This document shows, one piece after another, positions 16,214 to 30,433 of a stretch of 64,000 nt of DNA (within the stretch, counting starts at the first letter, position 1; every line of letters starts with the position of its first letter). The position numbers were made by a program, and so were the translations under genes. Under the pieces are notes generated by a model. The model was not told where the DNA came from. It was given only the letters and a program-made list of their open reading frames with translations, and searched no databases. This stretch comes from Bacillus sp. FJAT-42376 (lineage in GTDB: Bacteria; Bacillota; Bacilli; Bacillales; Bacillaceae). The DNA is taken from NCBI RefSeq assembly GCF_003816055.1, contig NZ_CP033906.1:3906001-3970000 (forward strand), read 5' to 3'.

Positions 16214-16553
16214 CACGTCCAGAAATATCGGCACTTAAGCGTCTACGAGCGTAGCTGGGATATTCGGAGTTCGCTGTGCCGTATGCCTACCAGCAGGCGT
16301 CAGGACAGCTAGTCTGCTTGTTCTCTTCCTTCTCCCTCAGACGGCGAGATCCGGCGTAGCCCACTTAGAGTGAGTCCCTTACCCTACCACATGGGCGATG
16401 GAGGGAGGAACCGCTATAGTCTGTTGTTACGCAGCTAGAGCGAAGTTGTTGTTAGTTTTGCCAGTTATTATTGGCGTTGGCGTTATTAGCGAGATCGCCG
16501 ACTCGGCTCGCAACCTAAGCTCGAACTATCCCTGTCGAATCCGTAACGTCCCC
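16189..16553 (-). ncRNA. ssrA: tmRNA (SsrA)
   Basis: The minus strand starts GGGGACGTTACGGATTCGAC, the usual tmRNA 5' end, and finishes GGTTCGACTCCCACC-GTCTCCACCA, the tRNA-like T-arm and encoded CCA. The tag reading frame (16427-16462) is GGC AAA ACT AAC AAC AAC TTC GCT CTA GCT GCG TAA, giving the degradation tag GKTNNNFALAA. The RNA rescues stalled ribosomes together with SmpB, encoded just upstream. Its 3' end has been used as an integration site. Confidence 0.97.
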
Positions 16554-16692
16554 ATGATAAGAGTAAAAGCCTTTAGGCTTTTATCCCATAGGATTACGGG
16601 AAGTCTGTTCAGGTCCTGGTGAAAGTCTGGCCGTCACAGAACAGGTGATAAGATAAGCTGTTGCTTATTCAGTTATCATCGGTACAAGTTCT

Positions 16693-16720
16693 ATTATAAC
16701 AAATCTCACACATAAAGCAA
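16693..16720 (-). promoter_or_regulatory. Sigma-A promoter of ssrA
   Basis: On the minus strand TTGCTT (16715-16720), a 16-base spacer and TATAAT (16693-16698). Transcription would begin about 130 bases before the mature tmRNA; the leader contains a hairpin AAAGCC/GGCTTT and must be removed, presumably by RNase P. Confidence 0.8.
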
Positions 16721-16734
16721 TTGTAAAATAATGT

Positions 16735-16821
16735 TTATCTTCTGCTTGTGCGGAAAACGAATACGGCACTGAAAATCAAAACAGCCGCTATACCAAAGTA
16801 TACCCAGGACACTAGAATCAC
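16735..16821 (-). CDS. Possible 28-residue membrane protein between smpB and ssrA
   Basis: Seven bases after the smpB stop, GTG at 16821 opens a frame of 28 residues: a central hydrophobic helix (WVYFGIAAVLIFSAVFVF) followed by RTSRR, an orientation-setting basic end. A weak GAGAG lies upstream. It is shorter than usual annotation limits. Single-span small proteins of this form are common in Bacillus, but no family is recognised, so the call rests on context and hydrophobicity only. Confidence 0.4.
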   Translation of the reverse strand: MILVSWVYFGIAAVLIFSAVFVFRTSRR

Positions 16822-16828
16822 ACTCTCA

Positions 16829-17299
16829 TTAGAAGTCTTTTTGGCGGTCGCGGAATGCGCGCTCAATGTCTCGTTTTGCCTCTTTTTTCTTCAAATCTTC
16901 CCGCTTGTCATATTTCTTTTTCCCTTTTCCGAGACCAATTAAAACCTTTGCGAACCCGTTTTTCAAATAAATTTTTAATGGAACGAGCGCATAGCCTTCT
17001 TCTTTCGTCAGTCCGATCAGTTTGCTGATCTCACCTTTATGAAGAAGCAGCTTCCGTGTCCGGAGCGGATCATGGTTGTATCGGTTTCCCTGTTCATACG
17101 GACTGACGTGCATATTGTGAACAAACAGCTCGCCTGCCTGAATCCGGGCGAACGAATCCTTTAAATTGACTCTTCCGGCACGAATTGCCTTAATCTCGGT
17201 TCCTTGAAGAACAATCCCTGCTTCGTACGTATCTTCTATTGAATAATCGTGATTGGCTTTTTTATTTTGCGCCAATACTTTTCCTGTTCCTTTTGGCAT
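16829..17299 (-). CDS. smpB: SsrA-binding protein SmpB
   Basis: The 156-residue protein starts [19 protein letters not shown] and carries the SmpB signature ([25 protein letters not shown], residues about 28-52, and the oligonucleotide-binding barrel) plus the basic C-terminal tail ([17 protein letters not shown]) that mimics an anticodon arm in the decoding centre. It brings tmRNA to stalled ribosomes. Directly upstream of ssrA and downstream of rnr, the usual Bacillus order. Confidence 0.97.
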   Translation of the reverse strand: MPKGTGKVLAQNKKANHDYSIEDTYEAGIVLQGTEIKAIRAGRVNLKDSFARIQAGELFVHNMHVSPYEQGNRYNHDPLRTRKLLLHKGEISKLIGLTKEEGYALVPLKIYLKNGFAKVLIGLGKGKKKYDKREDLKKKEAKRDIERAFRDRQKDF

Positions 17300-17389
17300 G
17301 TGAAACCCCTCTCAAACATCTCTATTCTCTCTATTTTACCACGGGTGAAATGAAGCGGGAAGGGCGATGCATCGCACCGCCCTTATCCG

Positions 17390-19735
17390 TTACCGCTTCT
17401 TTTTCTTGCGCTTTGCTTTCGGTGCATTCTCGAATGTTTTTTTCTTTTTCTTCTTAGGGCCTCGGGTCGTCCAGCCGTCTTCCGCAGAGCCGCTTCGCTC
17501 ACGGGGAGCCCCGCCTCTTGGCTTCGTCGTTTTCTTTCTTCCGCCCTGTCCCGCACTGATGGATTTAGGAGCATCCTTAACCGGACGTCTTCTTGTTCCC
17601 TTCATGCCGACAATTTCAAAATCAATGGCCCGTTCATCTTTATTGACGTTTACAACACGGACGGTAATTTCATCTCCTATCCGGTAAACGTTCGCCGTAC
17701 GTTCGCCAATCATCGCATAGCTGCGCTCGTCATAGCGGTAGTAATCATCCGTCATATAACTCACATGGACAAGGCCCTCAATGGTATTCGGAAGCTCAAT
17801 GAACATACCGAAATTCGTGACAGAGCTGATAATTCCATCATACTCTTCTCCGATTTTATCCATCATGTACTCCGATTTTTTGAGATCATCGGTTTCACGC
17901 TCTGCTTCAACAGCACGGCGTTCCATGTTAGAGGCCTGCTCCGCAATGTTCGGAAGTTTTTCCGCCCACTTTTGCTTTGTTCCTTCATCGGTTTTCCCGT
18001 TTATCAAATAAGTCCGGATCAGCCGGTGAACAATTAAATCCGGATAACGGCGGATTGGCGATGTAAAATGAGTATAGAACTCGGTTGCCAGTCCAAAGTG
18101 GCCAAGACTTTCCGGATCATATTTCGCCTGCTTCATAGAGCGAAGCATAACCGTTGAAACCACCATTTCCTCCGGCTGCCCCTGAACCTCTTCTAAAATC
18201 TGCTGAAGGGCGCGCGGATGAATCTCATTCCCGGTCCCTTTTACGCTGTAGCCGAAGTTTGTAATAAATTCAAGGAAGCGCTGCAGCTTGCCTTCATTTG
18301 GGTCTTCATGAATCCGGTAAATGAAAGGAACCTTCATCCAATGGAAATGCTCAGCTACCGTTTCATTGGCCAGAAGCATGAACTCTTCAATCAGTCTTTC
18401 GGCAACCCCGCGCTCACGAAGCTCAACATCATATGGCTTGCCGTCTTTATCAACCAGCACTTTCGCTTCTTTAAAATCAAAATCAATCGCACCGCGGTTC
18501 ATCCGTTTCGTTCTCAGAACCTGTGCCAGCTCCCCCATTCTTTCGAACATTGGCACGAGCGGCTCATACTTTTCACGAACCTTCTCATCCTGGGCAAGGA
18601 TGCTGTTCACATCGGTATAGGTCATACGCTCCGTAGTCTTAATGACACTTTGGAAGATTTCGTGATTCACGACTTCCCCGTTTTGATCGACTTCCATCTC
18701 ACAGGAAAGGGTTAGCCGGTCCACTTTTGGATTCAATGAACAAAGACCATTGGATAACCGATGAGGAATCATTGGAATCACACGGTCTACCAAATAAACA
18801 CTCGTTCCGCGGTCCAGCGCTTCTATATCAATCGGTGAATCTTCGGTTACATAATGGCTGACATCGGCAATATGGACGCCCAGCTTATAATGGCCGTTTT
18901 CAAGTTTAGTAACGGTTACGGCATCATCCAAATCCTTTGCGTCCGCGCCATCAATCGTTACAATCGTTTCATTTCTAAGGTCACGGCGATCCTTGTAGTC
19001 CGCTTCATCAATTTGATCAGGGACATCATTTGCCTGCTTCAAAACATCCGGTGAGAAGCCTCCTGGAAGCCCGTGCTTATGAATAACGGATAGAATATCT
19101 ACTCCGGGATCATTTTTATGGCCGAGGATTTGAATGACTTCCCCTTCAGCACTCATTCTTCCTTCCGGATAGGTTGTAATTTTGACGACCACCTTATGGC
19201 CTTCCACCGCTCCATTGGAAGCATCTCTAGGGATGAAGATATCATTGGCAATTTTCTTGTCATCCGCAATCACAAAACCGAAGTTCTTGCTCTCTGTATA
19301 CGTTCCGACAACCTCTTTCATGCCGCGGTCCAAGATCCGGATGATGGTCCCTTCTTTTCTTGCGCCTGATGAATTGGAGCTGACCCGGACCAGCACAATA
19401 TCGCCGTGCATCGCATTTCCTAATTCGTTTGGCGGTATAAAGATATCATCATCTGCGGGATCATCTGTAACAGCAAAGGCAAATCCCTTTGCATGACCGG
19501 ACAATTTCGCTTTTACTAAGTTCATTTTTTCCGGGAGACCATAGCGGTTGCTTCGCGTCCGGACAACCAGCCCCTGTTCTTCCATATGAACGAGGGCTTT
19601 AACGAAATCTCTGAACACATCCGCTTCCCCTACTCCAAAGGCATCCTCAAGCTCCTGAATTGTAAGCGGCTTGTAGGCTTCATCCCGCATAAACGAAAGC
19701 AGGCGGTCAACGTGTTTCTGTATATCCTGGTTCAA
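17390..19735 (-). CDS. rnr: Ribonuclease R
   Basis: The 781-residue 3'-5' exoribonuclease has an N-terminal HTH, two cold-shock domains (about 70-230), the RNB catalytic domain ([20 protein letters not shown] with the clustered Asp residues that bind Mg2+, about 255-600), an S1 domain ([22 protein letters not shown], about 640-720) and a very basic Lys-rich tail ([21 protein letters not shown] at the end). It degrades structured RNA and helps remove mRNA during trans-translation, in agreement with the adjacent smpB and ssrA. Downstream of est by 24 bases. Confidence 0.97.
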   Translation of the reverse strand: MNQDIQKHVDRLLSFMRDEAYKPLTIQELEDAFGVGEADVFRDFVKALVHMEEQGLVVRTRSNRYGLPEKMNLVKAKLSGHAKGFAFAVTDDPADDDIFIPPNELGNAMHGDIVLVRVSSNSSGARKEGTIIRILDRGMKEVVGTYTESKNFGFVIADDKKIANDIFIPRDASNGAVEGHKVVVKITTYPEGRMSAEGEVIQILGHKNDPGVDILSVIHKHGLPGGFSPDVLKQANDVPDQIDEADYKDRRDLRNETIVTIDGADAKDLDDAVTVTKLENGHYKLGVHIADVSHYVTEDSPIDIEALDRGTSVYLVDRVIPMIPHRLSNGLCSLNPKVDRLTLSCEMEVDQNGEVVNHEIFQSVIKTTERMTYTDVNSILAQDEKVREKYEPLVPMFERMGELAQVLRTKRMNRGAIDFDFKEAKVLVDKDGKPYDVELRERGVAERLIEEFMLLANETVAEHFHWMKVPFIYRIHEDPNEGKLQRFLEFITNFGYSVKGTGNEIHPRALQQILEEVQGQPEEMVVSTVMLRSMKQAKYDPESLGHFGLATEFYTHFTSPIRRYPDLIVHRLIRTYLINGKTDEGTKQKWAEKLPNIAEQASNMERRAVEAERETDDLKKSEYMMDKIGEEYDGIISSVTNFGMFIELPNTIEGLVHVSYMTDDYYRYDERSYAMIGERTANVYRIGDEITVRVVNVNKDERAIDFEIVGMKGTRRRPVKDAPKSISAGQGGRKKTTKPRGGAPRERSGSAEDGWTTRGPKKKKKKTFENAPKAKRKKKKR

Positions 19736-19759
19736 TTCAATCCCTCCTTCTGTTTCGGC

Positions 19760-20500
19760 TTACCAGTCCAGCTTTTCTAAAAACTCATACACATCCTGGT
19801 GAACCTGATCTTTTTCTTTATCAAGGGTTATCACGTGGCCGGAATTTTCGTACCACTTTAATTGTTTAACATCCGACTCCACTTCATCATGAATAATGTT
19901 TGCACTATCTGTATTAATCATGTGGTCATGGCGTGCCTGAACAACGAAAGTCGGTGAATAAATCATATCAACATTCTTGCGGACATCGGCGATCAGTTCC
20001 TGCAAGCTTTTCAGTGTCCCCATTGGGGTCTTTTCAAACTCTTTCATTTCCTGCTCGATTTGATCAGGCTTCTTCTCTTCAAACTTTTTATAATTGCGTG
20101 CGTACTCCAGTACACCCTGATACATAATTTCTTCACTCTTTATGTACATTGGTGCACACATGGTCACGATACCCTTTACTGGTACAGTGTAACCCAGTTT
20201 AAGCGAAAATACCCCGCCAAGGGATAAACCGCCAACCGCAATTTGTTCATAGCCTTTTTCTTTGAGGAACTCATAGCCTTCCATAACGTCCTTCCACCAG
20301 TCCTCAGGTCCCGTATGAACAAGTTCTTCTGGAGGCACTCCATGCCCTTTATATTGAGGCGCATGGCAAGTGTATCCCCGCTCATTCAAATAACGTCCAA
20401 GCATACGCACATCCGCTGTATTTCCTGTGAATCCATGCAAAAGCAGCACGGCTTTTTCTCCGCCTTCAAAGAAAAAAGGCTTTGGCATCACTTTTCTCAT
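19760..20500 (-). CDS. est: Carboxylesterase (Est30/YvaK type)
   Basis: The longest frame begins at 20575, but the ATG at 20500 has AAGGAGA eight bases upstream and gives [19 protein letters not shown], matching the B. subtilis protein start (246 residues here). Alpha/beta-hydrolase: oxyanion region LLLHGFTG, nucleophile elbow GLSLGG (Ser93), catalytic Asp in VQARHDHMI and His in NSGHVITLD. It hydrolyses short-chain carboxyl esters in the cytoplasm; the physiological substrate is unknown. Conserved position between secG and rnr. Confidence 0.95.
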   Translation of the reverse strand: MRKVMPKPFFFEGGEKAVLLLHGFTGNTADVRMLGRYLNERGYTCHAPQYKGHGVPPEELVHTGPEDWWKDVMEGYEFLKEKGYEQIAVGGLSLGGVFSLKLGYTVPVKGIVTMCAPMYIKSEEIMYQGVLEYARNYKKFEEKKPDQIEQEMKEFEKTPMGTLKSLQELIADVRKNVDMIYSPTFVVQARHDHMINTDSANIIHDEVESDVKQLKWYENSGHVITLDKEKDQVHQDVYEFLEKLDW

Positions 20501-20710
20501 CGCTGAATCTCCTTCTCTGCTTGTTGTCAATATCACCTGAAAAATCTTATATGTATTTTCCCTTAACTCCCTCATTTCTATTTAAACAAACGTTTGCGGA
20601 AAAGAAAAGCGGAAGGGCGCTCCCGCCGGTTGCTCTGCCGCCCTAATGGAGTTAAGGAGCGCATGTACTCTTTTTTGGGAGGCTAAAAAAGCCCAGCTGT
20701 CTGGCACAAG

Positions 20711-20830
20711 CGATATATCGGCGATTTTTTAAAATATCGACGAAAATCACATTATATCGGCGATTTTTTCATTATATCGGCGATATTTTGATTATATCGG
20801 CGAAAAACAACTTGAAATCGATTTTTCGGG
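20711..20830. repeat. Tandem 20-bp periodic repeat (ATTATATCGGCGATTTTTT-like)
   Basis: Six consecutive 20-base units start at 20711, 20731, 20751, 20771, 20791 and 20811. Four share TATATCGGCGA followed by a T- or A-tract; the second and sixth are more diverged (ATATCGACGA, AAATCGATTT). The spacing is close to two helical turns. Confidence 0.8.
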
Positions 20831-20878
20831 AAATCTCGACAGCCTCTGCAGGGAACTTCAAAGAAACCAAATAAAAAA

Positions 20879-20899
20879 GAGGCCTGCATTCAGACCTCT
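20879..20899 (-). terminator. Terminator of secG
   Basis: On the minus strand AGAGGTCTG-AATG-CAGGCCTCT followed by TTTTTT, nine bases after the secG stop. Confidence 0.85.
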
Positions 20900-20907
20900 A
20901 CCGCATC

Positions 20908-21144
20908 TTATAGGTTAAAGTAGGAAATCGCAATCGTCAGGACAAAAAACAGCACAGCGAGAACAACCGTAATTCGATGCAGAATCAAGTCGAGGCCGCG
21001 GGCTTTTTGTTTTCCGAAAAGCTGCTCCGCTCCGCCTGAGATTGCTCCGGATAATCCGGTGCTTTTGCTGGATTGCAGCAATACTACTGTAATAAGTGCA
21101 AGGCATGTAATAATCAACAGAACAATAAGTAACGTATGAAGCAT
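20908..21144 (-). CDS. secG: Preprotein translocase subunit SecG
   Basis: The 78-residue membrane protein has two transmembrane helices (residues about 3-23 and 55-75) and the SecG loop [28 protein letters not shown] between them. SecG stimulates SecYE-dependent protein export. It is first in the secG-est-rnr-smpB-ssrA order. Ribosome site AGGAGGTG precedes the ATG. Confidence 0.95.
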   Translation of the reverse strand: MLHTLLIVLLIITCLALITVVLLQSSKSTGLSGAISGGAEQLFGKQKARGLDLILHRITVVLAVLFFVLTIAISYFNL

Positions 21145-21389
21145 GTATTACACCTCCTGGAACGCGTTTGCATTGGTTTAAATGTACCATATGGGACGGG
21201 CGAAAACAATAGTGCTTGTCTGCATGAGTCAATTTTTTCTAACCCCTGATGATCATGGGGCTCAAACACATCGTTGCGGGCAATTACGGCCAATCAATTG
21301 TTTGTCAATTAAGGTTAAGTCGACTAATTTCGACAACACCCTCCCTTCCTGTTCCAGTAAAATATCAGTCATTAAGGAGATGAAGTGAC

Positions 21390-22403
21390 ATGATACGATA
21401 CCCGCAATTGAAAAACGGAGCGTGCATTGGCATAACAGCCCCCTCCTCAGGTGTACCAAAAGAGCTTCATGAGTTAGTGAGACTTGCTTCAAGCAGTATG
21501 GAGAGGAAAGGCTTCAGCGTCGCAGCTGGAGAAACTGTATGGACACAGGAGAAAGCAAAATCCGCACCGGCAAAGATTAGAGCAGCTGAATTCAGCGAGA
21601 TGATGCAGAACACAAGCATAGACCTGATCATCCCTCCATGGGGCGGAGAGCTCCTGATTGAAATTCTCGAACACATTGATTTTGAACAAATAGCACCTAA
21701 ATGGATACTCGGGTATTCAGATTTAAGTGTACTGCTGCTGGCTATTACATTGAAGACTGGAATTGCCACTGCGCATGGAACCAATCTTATCGATTTAAGA
21801 GGAGACTATTCGGATGACACCACTGCCATGTGGGAAACTGTCTTAGCAGCAAATCAAGGAGACTCTGTCATCCAGCATTCATCAGTAAATTTTCAAAGAA
21901 AGTGGGATCATTCCAACCCATCACCGTGTGTCTTTCATCTGAATGAACCGACTGAGTGGAAAACGGTTTCCAACACTGCTGAAAAAGTACAGGGACGCCT
22001 GCTTGGAGGGTGCATTGATGTCATCCGGCACTTAGTGGGTACACCATATGGAGACTTGACTTATTTTCGGGAACAGATTAATGAGGAACCGATTTTGTGG
22101 TACTTGGAGAATTGTGAACTCAGCACACCGGATTTACGAAGATCGCTCGTTCAAATGAAACTGGCAGGGTGGTTAGATCACTGTTCCGGCATATTGTTCG
22201 GCAGAAGCGCAGCCAATGAGCCTGTCGATGGCTATACTGCCGAGGATGTCTATCAGGAGCTTTCAGCAGAACTGAAAGTACCGGTTATCTATGATATCGA
22301 CTGCGGACATGTCCCTCCGCAAATTACCTTTGTAAACGGGGCTTACGCCGAGGTCGAAGCAAGCAATGGCAAAGGAACCATCATGCAGGTATTCAAACCA
22401 TAA
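21390..22403 (+). CDS. S66-family serine peptidase (LD-carboxypeptidase/MccF-like)
   Basis: The 337-residue protein has the S66 layout: GITAPSSGVP at the start, the nucleophile region WILGYSDLSVLL (Ser about 112), Glu in LWYLENCEL (about 234) and His in DIDCGHVPPQ (about 307), which form the Ser-Glu-His triad. Homologues cleave muropeptide L,D-bonds or, like MccF, inactivate microcin C-type acyl-adenylates. Cytoplasmic, no signal peptide. It is transcribed opposite to its neighbours and ends in a terminator shared with eno. Confidence 0.9.
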   Translation: MIRYPQLKNGACIGITAPSSGVPKELHELVRLASSSMERKGFSVAAGETVWTQEKAKSAPAKIRAAEFSEMMQNTSIDLIIPPWGGELLIEILEHIDFEQIAPKWILGYSDLSVLLLAITLKTGIATAHGTNLIDLRGDYSDDTTAMWETVLAANQGDSVIQHSSVNFQRKWDHSNPSPCVFHLNEPTEWKTVSNTAEKVQGRLLGGCIDVIRHLVGTPYGDLTYFREQINEEPILWYLENCELSTPDLRRSLVQMKLAGWLDHCSGILFGRSAANEPVDGYTAEDVYQELSAELKVPVIYDIDCGHVPPQITFVNGAYAEVEASNGKGTIMQVFKP

Positions 22404-22440
22404 AGAAAGCCCCCTATCAACTGATAGAGGGCTTTCTATT
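22402..22440. terminator. Bidirectional terminator between S66 peptidase and eno
   Basis: AGAAAGCCCCCTATCA / TGATAGAGGGCTTTCT-like arms with a short loop between convergent stop codons; ends both the peptidase mRNA and the glycolytic operon. Confidence 0.88.
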
Positions 22441-22452
22441 CATTCACAAACC

Positions 22453-23748
<1,296 letters not shown>

Positions 23749-23877
23749 TTAATTTCTCTCCTTTGAGTTAAAAAATTTTATTGGTTTAAAGTTGGCTGCT
23801 GATTTTCGCTTCAGGCATTTGCTTTCCGCTCCAATCAACTGGTGTTAAAAATCAACACCATGCTTTGAACAAAGCTT
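23749..23877. repeat. eno-gpmI intergenic element (short form)
   Basis: GGCTGCTGATTTTCGCTTC...GCTTTCCG-CTCCAATCAACTGGTGTT lies here (about 23793-23874). It matches the two outer arms of the longer element at 26229-26395 but lacks its central 86 bases. Confidence 0.7.
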
Positions 23878-26176
<2,299 letters not shown>

Positions 26177-26228
26177 TCATGTTAAAAGGTCATAAGGCTG
26201 CGCACACAGCCTTCTTGCTTTGTTAATT

Positions 26229-26395
26229 AGCTGTTGATTTCTGCTTCAGGCGTTCGCTTTCCGCGGGGCGGGCGGTGAGCCTCCTCGCGGCTTCGCCACT
26301 GCGGGGTCTCACCTGTCCCGCTGCTCCCGCAGGAGTCTCACGCCTTCCGCTCCAATCAACAGGTGTTCAAATCAAACCCATGATTTAACAAAGCC
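26229..26395. repeat. Intergenic repeat element (long form)
   Basis: Arms AGCTGTTGATTTCTGCTTC...GCTTTCCG and TTCCGCTCCAATCAACAGG flank a GC-rich core with GGGCGGTGAGCCTCCTCG and CCCGCAGGAGTCTCACGCC. Related cores occur near 55790-55880 and, without the core, at 23793-23874. Confidence 0.7.
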
Positions 26396-26494
26396 TACTT
26401 TTCAAAAGTTACAGAAGGTTTGTAGAGGCCTGCAGATACAGGTCAGTTCTGCGCTGCGGCAGGACGCCGCGCTTTTAGCAGAACTTCCTTAATC

Positions 26495-26668
26495 CAAGGC
26501 GCTTACGCTTTTCAACATCGGTATTTTTTTATACCGGGTATACGTTGTCTAGCTCCAGCGCCTAGGCCCTCGAGGTCATAAGCCACTCAACCTACGGAAG
26601 GAAAGAACGCCTTCCTTCGGCTGATTGTCTTATGCTTGTCGGGCCTGTGCAAGGCGCTTACGCTTTTC
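26495..26668. repeat. Second intergenic element with 19-bp terminal direct repeats
   Basis: CAAGGCGCTTACGCTTTTC occurs at 26495-26513 and 26650-26668, the latter ending one base before the pgk stop codon. Between them lie the palindromic pieces GTCTAGCTCCAGCGCC, GAAGGAAAGAACGCCTTCCTTC and CTTATGCTTGTCGGGCC, of the kind dispersed in many Bacillus genomes. Confidence 0.65.
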
Positions 26669-27853
26669 TTATTTATCGTTAAGTGCCACTACTCCAGGAA
26701 GTTCTTTGCCTTCCATGAATTCAAGGGAAGCACCGCCGCCTGTTGAGATGTGATCCATTTTGTCTGCAAGACCGAACTTCTCAACTGCTGCAGCGGAGTC
26801 TCCTCCTCCGATGACCGAATATGTATCGTCAGCTTCTGCAAGAGCCTCGGCCACTGCTTTCGTACCGTGGGAGAATGGTTCAAGTTCGAATACTCCAAGC
26901 GGTCCGTTCCAGATCACAAGCTTTGATTTCTTGATGACGTCAGCATAAATCTCGCGGGATTTAGGTCCGGCATCAAGGCCTTCCCAGTCTTCCGGGATGT
27001 TATCGATTGAAACGACTTGTGTGTTGGCATCTTTAGAGAAATCATCTCCAACAACGATGTCCACTGGCATGTAGAAGTTTACGCCGTTTGCTTTTGCTTT
27101 TTCCATGAAGGATTTAGCCAAATCCACTTTATCTTCTTCAAGAAGGGATTTTCCAACACCATGTCCAAGGGCTTTGATGAACGTATAAGCCAAACCGCCG
27201 CCGATGATCAGGTTGTCCACTTTGTCAAGAAGGTGATCAATGACACCAATCTTGTCTTTTACTTTTGCTCCGCCGATGATGGCCGTGAATGGGCGTTCCG
27301 GATCAGATAGCGCTTTTCCAAGTACATCCAATTCTTTTTCCATAAGGAAACCGGAAACAGCCGGAAGGTGCTCAGCGATTCCTGCTGTAGATGCGTGTGC
27401 ACGGTGTGCAGCACCGAATGCGTCATTTACATAAACATCCGCAAGCTCTGCGAATGCTTTTGACAATTCTGCATCGTTTTTCTCTTCTCCAGGGTAGAAA
27501 CGCACGTTTTCAAGAAGAAGCACATCGCCATTTTCAAGCTTAGCAATTTCTTCTTTCACGCTTTCGCCATAAGCTTCGTCAGTTTTAACGACACTTTTGC
27601 CAAGAAGCTCTTGAAGGCGCTCTGCAACCGCATTTAGACGAAGTTCTTCCACAACCTGGCCTTTAGGACGTCCAAGATGGCTTGCAAGCAAAACTTTCGC
27701 TCCCTGCTCAACCATGTACTGGATTGTCGGAAGAGCCGCACGGATCCTCGTATCATCTGTCACTTTGCCTTCTTCCATCGGAACGTTGAAGTCAACGCGG
27801 CAGAATACAACCTTACCTTGAATCTCGATGTCTTTTAAAGATTTTTTGTTCAT
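26669..27853 (-). CDS. pgk: Phosphoglycerate kinase
   Basis: The longest frame opens at 27967, but ATG 27853 has AAGAAGGAGG nine bases upstream and yields [20 protein letters not shown], 394 residues, the normal length. Substrate motifs [24 protein letters not shown] and the nucleotide-binding [13 protein letters not shown] (about 370) are present. It makes ATP from 1,3-bisphosphoglycerate. Fourth gene leftwards in the CggR operon after cggR and gapA. Confidence 0.97.
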   Translation of the reverse strand: MNKKSLKDIEIQGKVVFCRVDFNVPMEEGKVTDDTRIRAALPTIQYMVEQGAKVLLASHLGRPKGQVVEELRLNAVAERLQELLGKSVVKTDEAYGESVKEEIAKLENGDVLLLENVRFYPGEEKNDAELSKAFAELADVYVNDAFGAAHRAHASTAGIAEHLPAVSGFLMEKELDVLGKALSDPERPFTAIIGGAKVKDKIGVIDHLLDKVDNLIIGGGLAYTFIKALGHGVGKSLLEEDKVDLAKSFMEKAKANGVNFYMPVDIVVGDDFSKDANTQVVSIDNIPEDWEGLDAGPKSREIYADVIKKSKLVIWNGPLGVFELEPFSHGTKAVAEALAEADDTYSVIGGGDSAAAVEKFGLADKMDHISTGGGASLEFMEGKELPGVVALNDK

Positions 27854-27987
27854 TTCAAAGGCCTCCTTCTTACGGATAAAAACCATAGAAAAAGGGAGGG
27901 GGAATTGCTGTAGATCCCCTTCCCCTTTTCCGATTTCATTATATCGTTTCTTCTTCGGTTCGTCCAAACGTAACCGAATCGGGTTTA

Positions 27988-29010
<1,023 letters not shown>

Positions 29011-29044
29011 TTAAAGTGAGAAATATTTTTATATTTAGGGACTG

Positions 29045-30061
29045 TTAATCCCTTAATAACTCTTTTGCTGCACCTTCATCCGTCACAAGAATGGAATCCA
29101 GCGACTGTTTCATGTAAGCGTGAATGGCTTTTGCCTTGGATGAACCTCCGGCAACAGCAATCACATTCTTCAGATTCGCCAGGTCATCCAGCTGTATGCC
29201 CACTGTATGAACCTTGTGAACCATCTTGCCTGTTTCATCAAAATAATAGCCGAATGCTTCTGCCACTGCTTCGCCATGTTCAATTTTCTCCATGTCAAAA
29301 GCAGCAGTTTTCCGCCGTTCTGCCATTGTCATAGCATCCCCTATTCCATGAACAACCATACTAGAAGACTTGATGATTTTCAAAAGTTCTTTAATAGAAG
29401 GTTCTTCTGTTAAAGACTGCCAGGCTTCCGCACTTAATTGGTCAGGAACATGAAGGAGCCGGTAATTTCCCATTGCGCGCTCTGCCATTTTCGCGCAAAT
29501 CGTATTCGCTTGATTTTCCACATTCTCGCCGAGTCCCCCTCTTGCAGGAACGAAAAGCAAGTCGCGGTTTGTATCAGGTGTCATCATTTCTGCTACTGCA
29601 GCAAGGGTAGTACCCCCGGTAACTGCGACTGTATCGCCGCCGGAGAGATGTTCTTTTATGCAGGTGACACAAGCACGCCCCATCTCTTTTTTCACCCAGG
29701 AAGATTGATCACTGTCTCCAGAAACGACAATCACCCGTTTTAGATTTAATCTCTCTTTTAGTTTATTTTCCATAAGAGTGAGACCTAAAACATCCTTCAT
29801 CATTTCTTCCAGGGTTTTCAGAAGCTTGGAACCGGCCTCCGTCAGTGTCATGCCTGAAGTTTCGATTGCAATCAGATTCTGGTCTTTAAGGAACTGAACC
29901 TCTGCCCGTAAAACACGTTCACTGATGCCAAGGCTGATCGAAAGGCTTCTGCGTCCAATAGGCTGCATAAGTCGTATGTACTGCAAGACCTGATACCTTT
30001 TTTGCATAAGCTTGAGCAGATCGGGAACTAGTTTCTTTTGTACCTCTATCATTTCTCTCAT
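29045..30061 (-). CDS. cggR: Central glycolytic genes repressor CggR
   Basis: SorC/DeoR-type repressor: N-terminal HTH (GRRSLSISLGISERVLRAEVQFL, about residues 35-58) and a sugar-binding domain with VTGGTTLAAVAEMM and VFVPARGGLGENV, which senses fructose-1,6-bisphosphate. An in-frame ATG at 30127 lies inside the operator, so ATG 30061 behind GAAAGGATCG is preferred (338 residues). It represses its own operon when glycolytic flux is low. Confidence 0.95.
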   Translation of the reverse strand: MREMIEVQKKLVPDLLKLMQKRYQVLQYIRLMQPIGRRSLSISLGISERVLRAEVQFLKDQNLIAIETSGMTLTEAGSKLLKTLEEMMKDVLGLTLMENKLKERLNLKRVIVVSGDSDQSSWVKKEMGRACVTCIKEHLSGGDTVAVTGGTTLAAVAEMMTPDTNRDLLFVPARGGLGENVENQANTICAKMAERAMGNYRLLHVPDQLSAEAWQSLTEEPSIKELLKIIKSSSMVVHGIGDAMTMAERRKTAAFDMEKIEHGEAVAEAFGYYFDETGKMVHKVHTVGIQLDDLANLKNVIAVAGGSSKAKAIHAYMKQSLDSILVTDEGAAKELLRD

Positions 30062-30087
30062 CTGTGCGATCCTTTCAAACAAGACAT

Positions 30088-30126
30088 CGGGACTTTTTTT
30101 GTCCCTACGAGACATATTATGTCCCA
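30088..30126 (-). promoter_or_regulatory. CggR operator upstream of cggR-gapA operon
   Basis: On the minus strand GGGACATAATATGTC-TCGT-AGGGACAAAAAAAGTCCCG. This follows the known CggR tandem site CGGGAC-N6-TGTC-N4-CGGGAC-N6-TGTC, with a T for the first C and AGTC in the last quarter. Confidence 0.88.
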
Positions 30127-30141
30127 CTTACTGCAAAAAAA

Positions 30142-30175
30142 ATCTCCCTGCTACACATTTATTTTAACAGGGAGG
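30142..30175 (-). terminator. Terminator between the glutaredoxin gene and cggR
   Basis: On the minus strand CTCCCTGTT...CAGGGAG hairpin followed by eight T residues, separating the sigL transcript from the cggR promoter region. Confidence 0.88.
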
Positions 30176-30181
30176 GAAAGC

Positions 30182-30433
30182 TTATTCAATCCTAACATCC
30201 TCATGTATCCGCTTACTTAAAAAATCTTTTTTTACTTGCCCGTATACCAGGGTTTTTCCGTCCATTTCAATGACCGGAATCATCAATCCGTACTTTTCAG
30301 TCAGACCATCATCTTTTTGAATGTCCACTATTGTATAGGACCCATCCATCTCCTCACACAGTTCCGCTATGATGTTAACTGCTTCTTCACAAAGATGGCA
30401 GCCTTCTCTTGAATAGACGGTCAAATTAATCAT
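30182..30433 (-). CDS. Glutaredoxin-family protein
   Basis: An 83-residue thioredoxin-fold protein with the redox motif CHLC (residues about 12-15, in YSREGCHLCEEA) and the cis-Pro segment GLMIPVIEMDG. It probably acts as a small thiol-disulphide reductase or holds a labile partner. It overlaps the sigL 3' end by eight bases and so is translationally coupled to it. No specific partner can be read. Confidence 0.88.
   Translation of the reverse strand: MINLTVYSREGCHLCEEAVNIIAELCEEMDGSYTIVDIQKDDGLTEKYGLMIPVIEMDGKTLVYGQVKKDFLSKRIHEDVRIE

Larger units (their letters stand above)
20501..20907. other. est-secG intergenic region
   Basis: Contains the est ribosome site, a GC-rich patch at 20600-20660 and the 20-bp periodic repeat described separately, then the secG terminator. 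No gene seen. Confidence 0.6.

Noticed and set aside
16398..16622. Plus-strand ORF of 74 codons
   Set aside because: It is antisense to tmRNA.
26669..27967. 432-residue pgk with an N-terminal extension
   Set aside because: The internal ATG at 27853 has a strong ribosome site and gives the family-standard 394 residues.
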